DNA of 64,000 bases from Gigantopelta aegis (taxonomy: Eukaryota; Mollusca; Gastropoda; Neomphalida; Peltospiridae): assembly GCF_016097555.1 (NCBI RefSeq), contig NC_054702.1, forward strand, positions 69,878,695-69,942,694, in the 5' to 3' direction. Both the position numbers and the translations under genes were made by a program. A model generated the notes under the pieces. It was not told the origin of the DNA, did no database searches, and was given only the letters and a program-made list of their open reading frames with translations. How positions within the stretch are numbered: position 1 is the stretch's first letter; the number at the start of each line of letters is the position of its first letter. Below, one piece after another: positions 1-11,858 of the stretch.

Positions 1-650
1 ACTCCGTTGGTAGTTGAATTTGCTCTTTCGATATAAAATGTTTTCTGTAGCTCCAAATGAAATAAAAAATCATTGTGTCAATTTGTTTAGTGTATTTTCC
101 CGGAAGTTCCAAAACATTTGATAAATACCAAATGCCACTAGTGGCAAGTGAATTTACAGCAACTACCATGCAATGTTAAAATTATATTACTCCATATATT
201 TAAAATTGTTTTAATTTTTTTGATTTTGAGTTCCCAATTATCTGCCGAAACATCAATATTACCAAATTAGAAACATAATATTTTAATTTTGTCAGTGGTC
301 CATCTTATATCAAGAGGAGTGTCTTTCTCGTACCTAAGTTTCCCCATTAGGAAACCGTTGGTTTTCTGAAAATTAACTTTAGCTCCAGATGCACGTTCAT
401 AAATATATTAAATGTTTAAAAGTTGTTTATCCGAGTCAAAGTCAGATAAAGTTGCGTTACCGTCGTCCGAATACCTTACCCATGTACTAACTAAGCCATC
501 TGGTAAAGTGATCCCATTAATTTTGGAATCTTCTCGAACAGCTTCAGCCAAAGTTTCAGCAACCAAAATATATAGAACAGTGCTGATCGGGCACCCTTGT
601 CTAATGCCCCGATAAAGATTAAAGAATTTGATACATACCCTTTAACTTTA
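1..650 (-). mobile_element. Degenerate LINE reverse-transcriptase fragment
   Basis: Read on the minus strand, about 560-620 gives the RT motif RGIRQGCPIS, followed by LYILVAETLAEA, then YSDD in place of the usual YADD catalytic box, then YERASGAKVNFQKT. From about 230 down to 1 it continues with LTLHGS and other text typical of the RT thumb region (frames shift). Stops and frame changes make it non-coding. The wording resembles L1/Tx1-type non-LTR elements. The 5' endonuclease part is absent and the 3' part runs off the window edge. A short plus-strand open frame at 412-615 is an antisense shadow of it. Confidence 0.7.
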
Positions 651-953
651 ACAGCTGATTGAATATCAGTATAACATGTTTTTATGTTACAAATAAAAAA
701 TGCATTTGAAGGTAATCAGTAACTGTTCAGTTTAAATGTATGTACAGATTTATTATGCTTTTTTTTATTATTCTGTTATTGATATGGTTTTGACACTCTT
801 GTTGGTCATACGACGTCATATGATTACGTGACGTCATCAAGTCTCATCAGTTAGAACGCATTTTGCGAGAAATTATAAGAATTAATGTATTTCGATTCTG
901 AAAAATAATGGAGTGAATTACGTGTATTTATGGATTTCATTATGTATTAAAAG

Positions 954-1058
954 AATTATTGACCATCATTGAAGGCAATATTAGGATTTATGGCCTCGGT
1001 CAATATCAATTTCTTCGGTCCATAAAACCTGATATAGTCCTCAATGACGGTCAATAAT

Positions 1059-1059
<1 letters not shown>
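954..1059. repeat. Foldback hairpin (MITE-like)
   Basis: Bases 954-993 are an imperfect reverse complement of 1020-1059 (about 40-bp arms, 26-bp loop). Each outer end reads AATTATTGACC. This is the form of a small palindromic MITE. It is followed directly by a (TA)n tract at 1060-1099. Confidence 0.6.
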
Positions 1060-1108
<49 letters not shown>

Positions 1109-1112
1109 TCAC
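1060..1112. repeat. (TA)n then (CA)n microsatellite
   Basis: About 20 TA units pass into a short CACACACA run. Confidence 0.9.
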
Positions 1113-1114
1113 GG

Positions 1115-1730
1115 AAAAAAGTTCCTGTGCATCATTAAATTTTCAATAGGACTTATATTTTTAAAATTTAAAAATAGTGTAATTTACATAGATATACTAT
1201 TTATCTGATAAAACTACGGTGATCCTCTCCTGCCTTCTGAACCGGAAATGCTGTTTACACAATGGTGGGTGAGCCGTTGGTGACGATGTAACAGAACAAC
1301 GTACTTATGTACGGTCATGGTCGTACTTTGTTATCACCTAATCGGTTGCGTTCAGTTCTTTCACTGATTGGCCTTAACTTAGAGATGCATTAGGATGTTA
1401 AACATATCATTTCCAAATGATTCCATATGTGTGCCCGCTTAAAACTGACATTTGCTGACGTGGTGTCACGTGTCGACTCCCTAAACATGGGAGATCCCTA
1501 GTACCCCTAAACTGTCGAGAACATCTCCGCAGATATTGCATAGTGTTCTGATGAACACCAGTGAATACCAAAATTACTAGCAACAGCGTTTGTGCCATTC
1601 TAACTTCAATCATACCCATCGTTCGAAGGAGTCCATTTTCTGGGAGGCGTGGCATCACATTAACGACGATCAGATACCAACAAAAATATTTTTCTGAGTG
1701 ATAAGAATCCATACAATAGTTTTAAAGTCC
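1115..1730 (-). mobile_element. Tc1-like transposon relic, internally deleted
   Basis: Minus-strand translation at 1407-1655 begins MPRLPENGLLRTMGMIE and continues with a recognisable helix-turn-helix region (VHQNTMQYL, TRDLPCLG). This is the N-terminal DNA-binding part of a Tc1 transposase. The catalytic DDE region is missing. The left end, near 1112-1135 (CACGGAAAAAAGTTCCTGTG), looks like a Tc1 terminal repeat. It is a dead internally deleted copy, unrelated in detail to the two intact Tc1 elements later in the window. Confidence 0.65.
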
Positions 1731-1869
1731 AATGATAAGAAAAATGACGTCAAATAGGAGCACGTGACCAAGAATACTAGTAATGCAACTTGTGATCACA
1801 AAGCATGAATAGCTCGTGCAACTGACAGACCACTGCTGGAATATCGAAGGGAGTGGTTACACATTCATT

Positions 1870-2659
1870 TACTGAAATAGTTATGACCAGATTTCAAGTA
1901 AAATATATTCTATATGCAATTATTATTTCCGCGAGTAATATATAGATATAATCTGTATTGGTATATGTATATGTATATGTGTGTGTACGTGTAGACGTAT
2001 AGGTATGTGTATGTGTCTGTGTATGCATGTATGCATGTATGTATATATGTATGTATGTATGTATTGGCAAAGTAATTACTTGAACAGAATGTTTATATAT
2101 ATATATATATATACTCTTCAAAGAGAATTTATATGATAATAGTGAATTGATTGGGCAAACATTACAATCGGTAGTTCAGTATTACAGTAGGTTTTATGAC
2201 CACTAAAGATCTTGAACGACGACTGGGGTCAGAAGTGAAATTTGAAAGTTGACTGTTTTTTATCAGTAAATCGCAAATTCAAACAACAAAAATGACTAAA
2301 AACAAAACAATAACAACTGAAAATGATTGACAGAAATAATGTTCCACAGTGATCAATGGACCTTCCTGGGAAATTGTCAAAATCAAGAATGACACCCCAC
2401 GCACGTGTACGGGGCAACTGCCTGATGCATGTGCAAACTATGGAATGTGTTTCGGTGTGTTGATAAACAGACCTGAACGTTCTTTACTAGGATGTCTGTG
2501 GTCAAAACGTGTGTTCGGTCTAATAGTTGATATTAACATTAATATTTCAGGTTCCCCTACTTTTTTGAAGAGTATATATAAAGTTTTTAATTTACCATTG
2601 TTTGCTACCTAATAGCCGATGTATTTTTCGTGCTGGGGTGTCGTTAAACAATCATTCAT

Positions 2660-2756
<97 letters not shown>

Positions 2757-4159
2757 CATGCTTTTAATCAGGCTTTCTGCCAGAAAATAAGTTCAGATAT
2801 GTAATAAAGACAACACAGACCCTAAGTGTCCCTACTAGGTGGTTATGGGTTTGAAATGTTTTTGAAATTGGACTCTGTATTTCATTTGCTTTGATCAATT
2901 TAAAAAAAACAGGTTTTATTACTACCATCTATCAAAAAATTATAAAATATATGTTTTAATTCCCAAGATTTTAGGGTACGTAATTTTACCCTCTGGCAGA
3001 AATCCTGTTAATATTTTAACATGAATTAATTTTGGTTTTAAACTTTAACAAACAAAAAAAACCCCAGCAAAACCTTTGTGCCACTCGGTCACCGGTTTGT
3101 TTCATCAATAATGATGGCGAAATTATTTTGTAATTTAAATAAGACGGAACTATTTGTTGTAAAATAAATTTATTAACCAAATCCAACATGGTTATAGGCA
3201 CAGAATATGACAATAAAGGTCGGCTGCACAGTGTGCATGAATAAATAATGTTTGAAATCACCACTACCACCACCCTCCAAAAAATAAAACAAATAAATAT
3301 AAACAAACAAATAACAAACAAAAAGGAGGGTGGTTGGGTTCTGGGCTAAACTATAAAAATATATATATATATATTATTGAAAATATTTTTCTTAACCATT
3401 TCCGGAATAGATTTCTTATCCAGCTTAATAGATTCACCGTTTACCTTGTCGTCGGAAGCGCGGGAGGTCTGTCCCACTATCACCCAACTCTGAGGATAAC
3501 CCTCCCCCCAACACACACCAGATAAAAGGAAAATTACACAATTACTGCTCCCACCCCACCAACCCCCACCCCCAGTATTGTCATCTTCCGACGCCTAAGA
3601 TTCAGACACCGTAGGTAGATACATTAGTCATAATGGAACTCGAGAAACAGATGGATCACGTAATATTATATCAGCAAATTTAATCCAAGATTGCGGAAAG
3701 TTTCAGAAAACAAATGTTTAATAACAATTATACACAAAATTAGTTTGACACGAATGATCTTCCAGTCCTCCAATTAAACGGAACACGAACTAAATTCCAT
3801 ATAGTTCCTTAGTGCTTATTTATGCTAGATAGTCAGTAAGTATGTTCTTGTAAATAAACACAGCAACAATCACCTTCAAAGAAACAGCGATCCCAGATGC
3901 TGGAAAAAACAAAAACAAAAACAAATACATCAGTCTCGGCTTACAATACAAAATATGCAACATGAACGAGTCTGTGTAAGATGTTTATCAAAAAACATTT
4001 TAGCCCAGTACATTGTTTTTCATTTTATAATCTACATAAAATTCCTTGCTGTGTCTACAAAAAAGATATTAAATGAATATCAATGGGCAATAGGCGTTAG
4101 TGTATACAATTATAGGAAACAAAAGAGCTACCGAGAAGGCTGGGATGGGCCTACGCTAC
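1870..4159. other. Gene-free stretch with microsatellites
   Basis: No supported gene. The stretch holds TATG/TA-rich repeats (1950-2112), a long (TC)n tract (2666-2749), and AT-rich sequence with short homopolymers. Small open frames here translate simple repeats or lack any recognisable domain. Confidence 0.6.
2666..2749. repeat. (TC)n microsatellite
   Basis: About 42 uninterrupted TC units. Confidence 0.95.
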
Positions 4160-4271
4160 TGGGCCTCGTTCCACGAAGCGATCTTAGAGCTACGATCGCC
4201 TTAAGTGTATATAGTCGTTATACACTTAAGGTGATCTTAGTGCTACGATCGCTTCGTGGAACAGGGCCCAG
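4160..4271. repeat. Palindromic MITE (near-perfect hairpin)
   Basis: Arms 4161-4211 and 4218-4269 are near-perfect reverse complements. They start GGGCCTCGTTCCACGAAGCG and end with its complement, with a loop of only about 6 bases. It encodes nothing and can fold into a stem of about 50 bp. Confidence 0.8.
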
Positions 4272-4574
4272 GTCTCTAAAGAAATCAAAAAATGGAAAGT
4301 GAATTTTAAAATGTGGTCAGTTTGTCATGCAAAACCTTTGATGATATTCATATTTGATATACAATGTTGTTTCAGTTCTTTAATCTGTGAATCAAAGGTA
4401 TTTCCTTATCCTGTGCCTTACTTTTGTTTTGTTTTGTATTTTTGTTCTGGGGTGTCGTTAAACATTCATTTATCCATTCTATCATGCGACCTCGATCCCC
4501 TCTCAAGGAGGGGAACTCTAATATAATATGATGCCCATATCAGCTCTTGGCTGCCATAGGAAACCATAACGTAC

Positions 4575-5063
4575 CTGAATTCTTTTTGTGTGGCACGTTC
4601 GGTTTAGGTGCTACGTAAAATGTAGGAACCTTCACAACTTCGTGTTTAGCACCGACATCAACATAGCTAGGCTGCTGCTGCTGCTGCTGCTGCTTCTGCT
4701 GCAGAATGTGTTTCAGCTGCACACCGTGTCCAAAGATGTCTGCGCCGGTCTGGATTGCTTGCAATCCGCGATCAATATTTGATGGTTTCTGGATCGTAAT
4801 CTTCGTGACGCCACTGCCGCCGGATTGTGGATTCCGTGGATGGTGTGGAAGGCCATGCCGTTTGCGGTGGCCCAGTTTGTTCTTGAGACGACTGATCAGG
4901 CCCCGTTGTATTCTAAGATGTAGTCGATGTTCACTGGATATTCTGGCCGAATTGCTCTCGTCAGATTCATAGCGGGAAGGTGTAGCTGAACCGGACGTCG
5001 TGATAAGAACTTCCAGACACAGAAACATCAAAGTGCACGCGAGAAACTTGGTGAAATCCATTT
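4575..5063 (-). CDS. Exon of a secreted basic, polyglutamine-containing protein
   Basis: I do not recognise the family. The preferred start is the ATG at 5061. It gives MDFTKFLACTLMFLCLEVL, a good signal peptide (about residues 1-25), then a serine/acidic segment, a basic Arg/Lys/His-rich segment (about 50-80), and a QQKQQQQQQQQP run encoded by a CAG repeat. An in-frame ATG six codons upstream (5079) is less likely, because TTTGTAG at 5070-5064 looks like a splice acceptor two bases before the preferred ATG. The exon ends at 4575 in a strong donor (CAG|GTACGT), in phase 1, so further exons must lie toward lower coordinates; I could not find them. Residues 1-162 are seen. A secreted peptide precursor or matrix protein is possible but not shown. 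Confidence 0.55.
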
Positions 5064-5085
5064 CTACAAATATATACATTCATCC

Positions 5086-5324
5086 ATTTCATTTCAACTT
5101 ATTTTCGCGCTTATATCCAATTACGGTTCAAGCAGGCTGTCCTGGGCACACACTTCAGCCTTCTGGGCTGGCTGTCCAGGACAGTGGGTTAGTTGTTAGT
5201 GAGAAAGAAGAGGGTGTAGTGGTCTTACACCTACCCACTGAGTCGTTAAAACTCGCTCTGGTTGGGAGCCGGTACCTGGCTGCGAACCCAGTACCTACCA
5301 ACCTTATGTCCCATGGCTTAACCA
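5086..5324 (-). mobile_element. SINE family B
   Basis: The tRNA-like head (read on minus: GGTTAAGCCATGGGACATAAGG, with a B-box-like GGTTCGCAGCC) is followed by a body containing TGTAAGACCACTACACCCTC and a tail ending AAGTTGAAATGAAAT. It shares the whole body with the copy at 25293-25534. Its 3' tail lies only about 22 bases upstream of the splice acceptor of the secreted-protein exon. Confidence 0.8.
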
Positions 5325-5574
5325 TACATATATATATATATACATATATTTTGGAATTAATTTGTTTTAAAGAAACCCCTTCCAAGTACATGTACAGTCA
5401 AACCTGGTGAATCGGACATCTCTATTAAGCAACCAGCTTAGTACCCCCCCCCCCCCCATATAATCTAATAGTCTGTTACTTTGTTTAATGACCGTACTAG
5501 AGTACATTAATTAATTAATCATGTCAATAGTGTTTAGTATTCGACAATGGTCCTTGTATTCCGTATGAATAAGA

Positions 5575-5880
5575 TGTTTTATTACCCATATGGTTAAAAA
5601 TATCTTGGTACATATCAAAGTGATACGTCCCACTAGAACGCCAAGTGGGTAACACTTCGTGACGTCATCGATTGGCACACTACAACCTTACAAGAACGCC
5701 AACGAAGCGAGTTGAGTGATGTAAACTAAGATCGATATGGGTAATAAATAGGATATTAAACTCGCTACCATTTCGTATCATGTTTATGTCCCTCGAGATA
5801 TAATTTTCATCGCTAAAGCTCGTGACTACTGAAATTTATTTCACTCGGGACATAATGATACGAAATGGAAGCGAGTTTGA
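5575..5880. repeat. Nested foldback repeat
   Basis: The inner arms 5758-5795 and 5841-5878 are reverse complements (AAACTCGCTACCATTTCGTA against its complement). An outer weaker pair places TTATTACCCATAT near 5580 opposite ATATGGGTAATAA near 5740. This suggests palindromic MITE modules set side by side. Confidence 0.6.
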
Positions 5881-6464
5881 CTCCCTATAAATCCTGACTA
5901 GTATAAGGGTTATAAGACTTAAATTACGTATTCATTCGATGATGCAGATGTGCGGCCACGTGGGCTAATATTAAGCGTTGAATCTGTTTACAATGTACAA
6001 GTTCAGTCAGTGCCGGTTTTAACTGATTAACATAACGCACAAAACGTTCAAATTGCATTGTTCACAGCTGCAGATTCTTGAAAAAAAATCTACGGTTAGA
6101 ACTATAGTGTAATGTCACAGGTATGGATTAAAGCTATTTTAAGCACACACAAAGGGGATCCAAAACGATGAGACTAAGGTCTCCTCTAAAACCAATTCAA
6201 GTCCACCTTTTCTAGAACAATTTGTTTACAATTTTGATTTCACGAATGCCAGTCTTTAACTGAAGATCCCTTTTTAAGTAGCCCGCCTACGTGTCTCTGC
6301 CTTTGGTCCCTTCCCTACAAATATTTTCTCAGTTCCCCCTTGAGTCATTCATGAATGTATGAATGTAAACATTGTGACATCCATCTAGCTTGCAGAGCTT
6401 TATTAAAGGTGCATTCTCATAAAATTACAAGTGTCGTGACGAGTGGCCTTTATATTATTTATTA

Positions 6465-6782
6465 GAAGCGAGGCATAGCCTAGTAGTAAAGCGCACGCCT
6501 GATGCGCGGTTGGTCTAGGATCGATCCCCGTCGGTGGGCCCATTGGGCTATTTCTCGTTCCAGCCAGTGCACTACGACTGGTATATCAAAGGCCGTGGTA
6601 TGTGCTATCCTGTCTGTGGGATGGTGCATATAAAATATCCCTTGCTACTAATGGAATAATGTAGCGGGTTTCCTCTCTACGACTGTGTCAAAATGACCAT
6701 ATGTTTGATATCCAATAGCCGATGATTATTAAATCAATGTGCTCTAGTGGCGTCGTTAAACAAAAACAAACAAACAAATTAT
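6465..6782 (+). mobile_element. SINE family A, nearly full length
   Basis: The tRNA-derived head has an A-box-like stretch (GGCATAGCCTAGTAGTAAAG) and a B box (GGATCGATCCCC). The body reads CCAGCCAGTGCACTACGACT and GTGCATATAAAATATCCCTTG, and the tail reads GCTCTAGTGGCGTCGTTAAAC followed by A/C-rich repeats. This is the reference copy for the many fragments in this window. Confidence 0.85.
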
Positions 6783-7253
6783 ATTATATTATTTATTAAG
6801 AATGTTTCTCATTTATTTTACTGTGTATAATATATTGGGTGAGACTTTAATAACATATTTGTCTACCTGTCGTATTCATTAAAATAATAGACAGTTCTTT
6901 GTCAGCATGGAGATACAATTCAAATTCAACCTGAGATGTCGGTCATTCTTATTGGGTCTTGCAGAAATATAAATTTATAAATTGTAAAAACTAAAATTAT
7001 TTGCATTTTTTTATTTTTTATGTAGGCATGTATTTCAAGATATAATATTTACATTTCACAAGACAAATTAATAAATGCAAAATGCACACTTCCTCTTTAA
7101 TGATTAAAACGACAATCTTAGAATATTAGTGTCTGCATACACAGATGTTTTGGTTCTTCTAATGAATTTTACCTCGTAATATATTTTTAATATCTCCGAA
7201 AATATTGGGAGGTAAAATCGTGTTCGAGCTATTGTAAACAAACAGCAGGATGA
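6783..7253. other. No feature seen
   Basis: AT-rich sequence without recognisable coding or repeat structure. Confidence 0.5.
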
Positions 7254-7288
7254 TCCACACACACGCACACACACAGAGACACACACAG

Positions 7289-7323
<35 letters not shown>

Positions 7324-7441
7324 CGCACACACACGCACACATACACACACAAACACACACACACAGACACAGACACGCACACACACGCGCGCGCGCGCGC
7401 GCGCACACACACACACACACATACACATACACATACACACA
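7254..7441. repeat. (CA)n-rich microsatellite with (GC)n core
   Basis: An impure CA tract of about 190 bases with an inner GCGCGCGC run at about 7387-7403. Long open frames on both strands here are artefacts of the repeat. Confidence 0.9.
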
Positions 7442-7487
7442 AAACTAATAAATAAATAAATAAACATAAAAGCAAAACAAGGCAAAG

Positions 7488-8666
7488 TGTCACGGAACAT
7501 GCTCTTAAATTTGTTTCGCCTGTGGCGATTTTAATTGTGTTAGAGGGCCGTGTGTAGTTTATTGCCCGTAGCCCAGATGGGCAACTTGTTACGTAAGACT
7601 TCTGCGCGACCGTCCTCAGTCGGACATTCCAATATGCACTTAGTCCAGCTGCGGAGGCCATGTGGCGAGTAGTTACGTAATACCTCTGCGAGTGCGGGGT
7701 TTACAACCGTGATTTTGGTGACGATGGCGTCAGCCAGACTGACGATCAGAGAGAAATATACCGACTCTAGGAGATGTAGAATATGAGATGATACGTGAGG
7801 TACCGCCTTGTTCCCCCAGGCCAATTCTGATTTATAATAAATAGCTAGAATTTAGAGATATCTAGGAGAACGAATTAGGAAGCTTCCTGGGAACGTTAGT
7901 CCGTTTGGACTTTGGTAAATATCATTTCTGCTCTGTGTATAACCTTGATGTGATTGATGTGACTTTAAATATTTTAATACTGTATTATACCAATATTCTT
8001 TAGACAGTGTCTTCGGTCATCTGACGAAGTAAATCGTAGACTTTTTGTTCTAACATTATATGAGTATTTGGTAATATAAAGCTTAGCCAGTCATCCTAGA
8101 AGACCCTAGGTAAACTGTAGGTTATTGTCTTTATTGTGATAGGTACCAGTATTAATTTTGTGTTACAGATTACTGAAAGAGTAGTTATGGGTTAATTAAA
8201 AATTAACCCGTTAGGAATAGAGCTGTAATTCCTTTATTAATTAAGTTCCCCAAGAAGCGTTTCTCAATTATCACACGTTACTGAACGAGTAGTAAGGGTT
8301 AATTAAAAATTAACCAGTTAGGAATGGTGTTGTAATTCCTTTATTAATTAACTTCTCCTGTAAGCGTTTCTCAATTATCACACGTGTGGGTGTGGTGTAA
8401 CGGTGAAGTGATTCGCATATTGTGTAACTAGACACCTAGAGATTAACTAATTAAGTGATCAGTTATGGGTTGTTATTATTGCTGTTATTAATTTACTACT
8501 ACGGCTGTACATTTGTCAGCGTAGATTAATACAGATTCCAAAGTGTATTGTGTTTTTGTTGTGTTTTCTAGAGAACTAACGTGCTATAATAATATATACT
8601 TATATAAGATCGTATCTCTGATCATACCTAGAGACGAGCCATACTAGGGTTTAACAGCCTGTTACA
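7488..8666 (+). repeat. Candidate solo LTR or other long interspersed repeat
   Basis: The block starts TGTCACGGAACATGCTC and ends CCTGTTACA, so it has TG...CA ends. It contains a TATA-like AATAAATAGC near 7840. Its first 430 bases recur in inverted orientation at 22455-22885. These are features of a Gypsy-type solo LTR, but the flanks show no clear target duplication and no internal region is present, so this is tentative. No element protein is encoded. The two copies are clearly diverged, so the insertion looks old. Confidence 0.4.
8164..8386. repeat. Tandem duplication, two units of about 110 bp
   Basis: Both units hold GGGTTAATTAAAAATTAACC, then TGTAATTCCTTTATTAATTA, and end TTCTCAATTATCACACG. 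Confidence 0.8.
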
Positions 8667-9383
8667 GAGAGATCTAATAGATATACAAGTAGGAGAGACA
8701 TTATAGAATCCTCGTGACACAAAGCAAAACAAACAAACAAACAAAACAAAATAAAACAAAACAAACTAGCAACAAATAACACACCACAACACAACACAAC
8801 ACAACAAGAAACAAACAAAAAAACCACACCCGTGTTTATACAAACATATAATGTAAGTCTAATTGTTAAAAAAGCTCTATTAGGCTGTTTAGAAACATTC
8901 TTGATTTTCATCTTTGTTTTTGTTTTGTGTTGTGTTGTTTTTTTGTGGGGGATTTTAAAATTATTGTTTTTATAATTGTGTTTTGTTTTTCCCCTTTTTC
9001 TTTTTCTTGTTATTTTTAAAGTGCGATTATGTGGGCAGATACCTATGAATCATTTGACTGTAATAGCACGATTTAACAATAAAATAACAAGTAACTTGGA
9101 AGCACCGGCTTATTCGTACGGAGGACAACCTACCTGTAGGCATCAAAGAAAGGTTTCAGAAGGTAATTCTATATTTTCTACGATTTTGTTTTCAAACTAC
9201 GACCTATTTCCTAAAGTGGGTTACATTTCCGCTACACCGAGTACACCGAGTACATACACAGAATGGTCACACGTGTTGGCTTCTGTAGATATTTCCCGGA
9301 AAAAACTCGCTCGATAAACGAAAGGAAAAGTTTGTAATTTTGACATATTGACTTAGAGAGGAAACCCTGCATTAAGAAAAATG
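8667..9383. other. No gene; A/C-rich simple sequence
   Basis: An AACAA-rich low-complexity tract (about 8715-8820) is followed by unassigned sequence. An open frame at 8976-9317 (+, 113 codons) has a hydrophobic start but no recognisable domain. Confidence 0.5.
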
Positions 9384-9655
9384 TGGGTTTCCTCTGATGA
9401 CTACGAGTCAGAATTGCCATATGTTTGACATCTAATAGCCTATGATTTACTAATCAATGTGCTCTAGTGGTGTCATTAAACCAAACAAACCTTTTCAGAG
9501 AGGAAACCCGCTACATTTTTTTTAGTAGCAAGGGATCTTTTATATGTACCATCCCACAGAGAGGATAGCACATACAACGGCCTTTGATATACCAGTCGTG
9601 GTGCACTGGCTGGAACGAGAAATAGCCCAATGGGCCGACTGGCGGGCATCGAATA
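9384..9655. mobile_element. Two SINE family A pieces, tail to tail
   Basis: 9384-9492 is a plus-strand tail piece ending GCTCTAGTGGTGTCATTAAAC. 9496-9655 is a minus-strand body piece that reads forward as GAGGAAACCCGCTACA...AAGGGATCTTTTATATG...GTGCACTGGCTGGAACGAG. Confidence 0.75.
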
Positions 9656-9709
9656 TTTTCCTTAACCACACATCAGCACATTTTTGTTTTAGCTACGGCT
9701 ATTTCAAAT

Positions 9710-9813
<104 letters not shown>

Positions 9814-9924
9814 TGGGGGGGATCAATTGCTGTCACATACGAGGTTAGGTTAATCCTACCGATAAAGCAACAAGGCATTTATTATTGTTGTTTTGTTATG
9901 TATATAAATATTATATATATACGC

Positions 9925-10318
<394 letters not shown>

Positions 10319-10482
10319 CCCATTAGTATACTCAACAACAACAACAACAAAAATAAAAATACGTTTTTAATTAAAGTTATTTTAAAGTATTCTGTCTGAA
10401 TCCCATTTATTTTTGTGTTTAGTGAATGTCTTGTGAATATTTTCACAGTCTAGTTGCATCGTGACAAATTGATAAAATAAAA

Positions 10483-10842
10483 TATGCCCACTAGTAAATC
10501 GCGTCTTGATGCGCTGTCGATTTGGGATCGATCCCCGTCATTCTCATTCACCGAGTGCACCACGACTGGTATATCAAAGGTCGTGGTATGTGCTATCCTG
10601 TCTGTGGGATGGTGCATATACCCCACCCCCCCCCCCCCTTACTACCAATGTAAAAACATGTAGCGGGTTTCTTCTCTAAGACTATATGTCAAAATTACAA
10701 AATGTTTGACATCCAGTAGCCGATGATTAATAATCAATGTGCTCCAGTGGTGTCGTTAAACAAAACAAACTTCTTTCTTTCCAATAGCCGATGACTAATA
10801 ATTGAGTGTGCTCTAGTGGTGTCATTAAACAAACTGAAACCT
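10483..10842 (+). mobile_element. SINE family A plus an extra tail copy
   Basis: The head with GGGATCGATCCCCGTC, the body with CACGACTGGTATATCAAAGG and the tail GTGGTGTCGTTAAACAAAAC end at about 10768. A second partial tail (CCAATAGCCGATGACTAATA to GTGTCATTAAAC) follows at 10781-10832. A poly-C run sits inside at about 10622-10637. Confidence 0.8.
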
Positions 10843-11249
10843 TTTTTGTTCAGTATATAAACAAATATCTGTTAATCGTTTGGCTGTTATGGCATTTGGA
10901 GAAGCATGCGTGGGCCGCTGGTTGGGACTGGGATGACTGCGTATTAATTCTCGAGATATCATTATCTACCCACCCACACCGCGTGAACAAACATTTCGAA
11001 TCCCCGTGGTTCATTCTTTCAAAACGTGAAGGAAGAAGGGTTTTTCCTAGTTCGCGGTAATGTAGTTAAAAATAACCACGCGGGTCACTGTTTGCATAAT
11101 CACGATGGGATAATAGGATTACCGAGGGGCACGTGAGTATCAACAAGACGGAAAGCACGAGTTTTAACTTGTTGTTTTTACTAACAGGCCGGGCAATCTA
11201 GCCCAGAGTGAAATAACACGGCGGTGTGACTCGGTGCTTAGGTGTCAAA
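10843..11249. other. No feature seen
   Basis: Unassigned sequence upstream of the Toll-like receptor leader repeats. It may contain the promoter, but I see no certain core element. Confidence 0.4.
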
Positions 11250-11250
11250 T

Positions 11251-11858
11251 ATGGACGTTAACTAGGCTGTGCTGCCACAGAGGAAAACAGAGTGCACCAT
11301 TAACGTGTTGTCTTTCAAATTACACACCTTACCTAGTATCTCATAGTGAAACTCAAACAGAGATTGAGTAATTCGGTGTTCAAGTATACCAGTATGATGG
11401 ACATTAACAAGGTTGTGCTGGTATTGTGAAAAACAGGATGAGCTTTTAACTTTCACCAAGTCTCTCGTAGTGAAACTTAGAATAGATATTCAGCGTGTGT
11501 GATTTCGGTGTACAAGCATAGGTATACATGTTTAATGGACATTAATAAGGTTGTGCTGGTATTGTGAAAAACGGGATGAGCTTTTAACTTGTTGTCATTC
11601 AAATTAAACACAATTCTACCAAGTCTCTCGTAGAGAAACCCAGAACAGATATTCAGTGTGTGTGATTCGGTGTACAAGCATAAGTATATAAGTACACTGG
11701 ACATTAACAAGGTTGTGTTCGCATTGAGGAAAACGGGATGCACTATTAACACGTTGTCTTTCAAATAAGACACAGTTTTATCAAGTGTCTCGTAGTGAAA
11801 CTCAGAACAGATATTCAGCGTGAGTCATTCTATTTACAAGCATAAGTATATAAGTATA
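11251..11858 (+). repeat. Tandem copies of the TLR start region (leader repeat)
   Basis: Four diverged units start at 11251, 11397, 11535 and 11697 (spacings 146, 138, 162, 162 up to the real ATG at 11859). Each begins ATG/CTG-GAC-(A/G)TT-AA(C/T), as the coding region does, and then carries GGATGAGCTTTTAACTT- and CTCGTAGTGAAACTCAGAAC-like blocks. In the first three units the ATG opens a tiny frame that stops within about 4-10 codons. The fourth unit has CTG instead. If transcribed, these are upstream ORFs that mimic the true start. Confidence 0.85.

Noticed and set aside
2602-2804. CRISPR-like or satellite array suspicion from dense repeats
   Set aside because: The repeats are dinucleotide microsatellites and eukaryotic minisatellites; no direct repeat with unique spacers.
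3955-4302. 115-codon plus-strand frame
   Set aside because: Runs through the palindromic MITE at 4160-4271; not a conserved protein.
7104-7661. Long minus-strand open frames (up to 185 codons) with Cys/Val repeats
   Set aside because: They translate the (CA)n/(GC)n microsatellite and adjoining LTR-like repeat; no domain.
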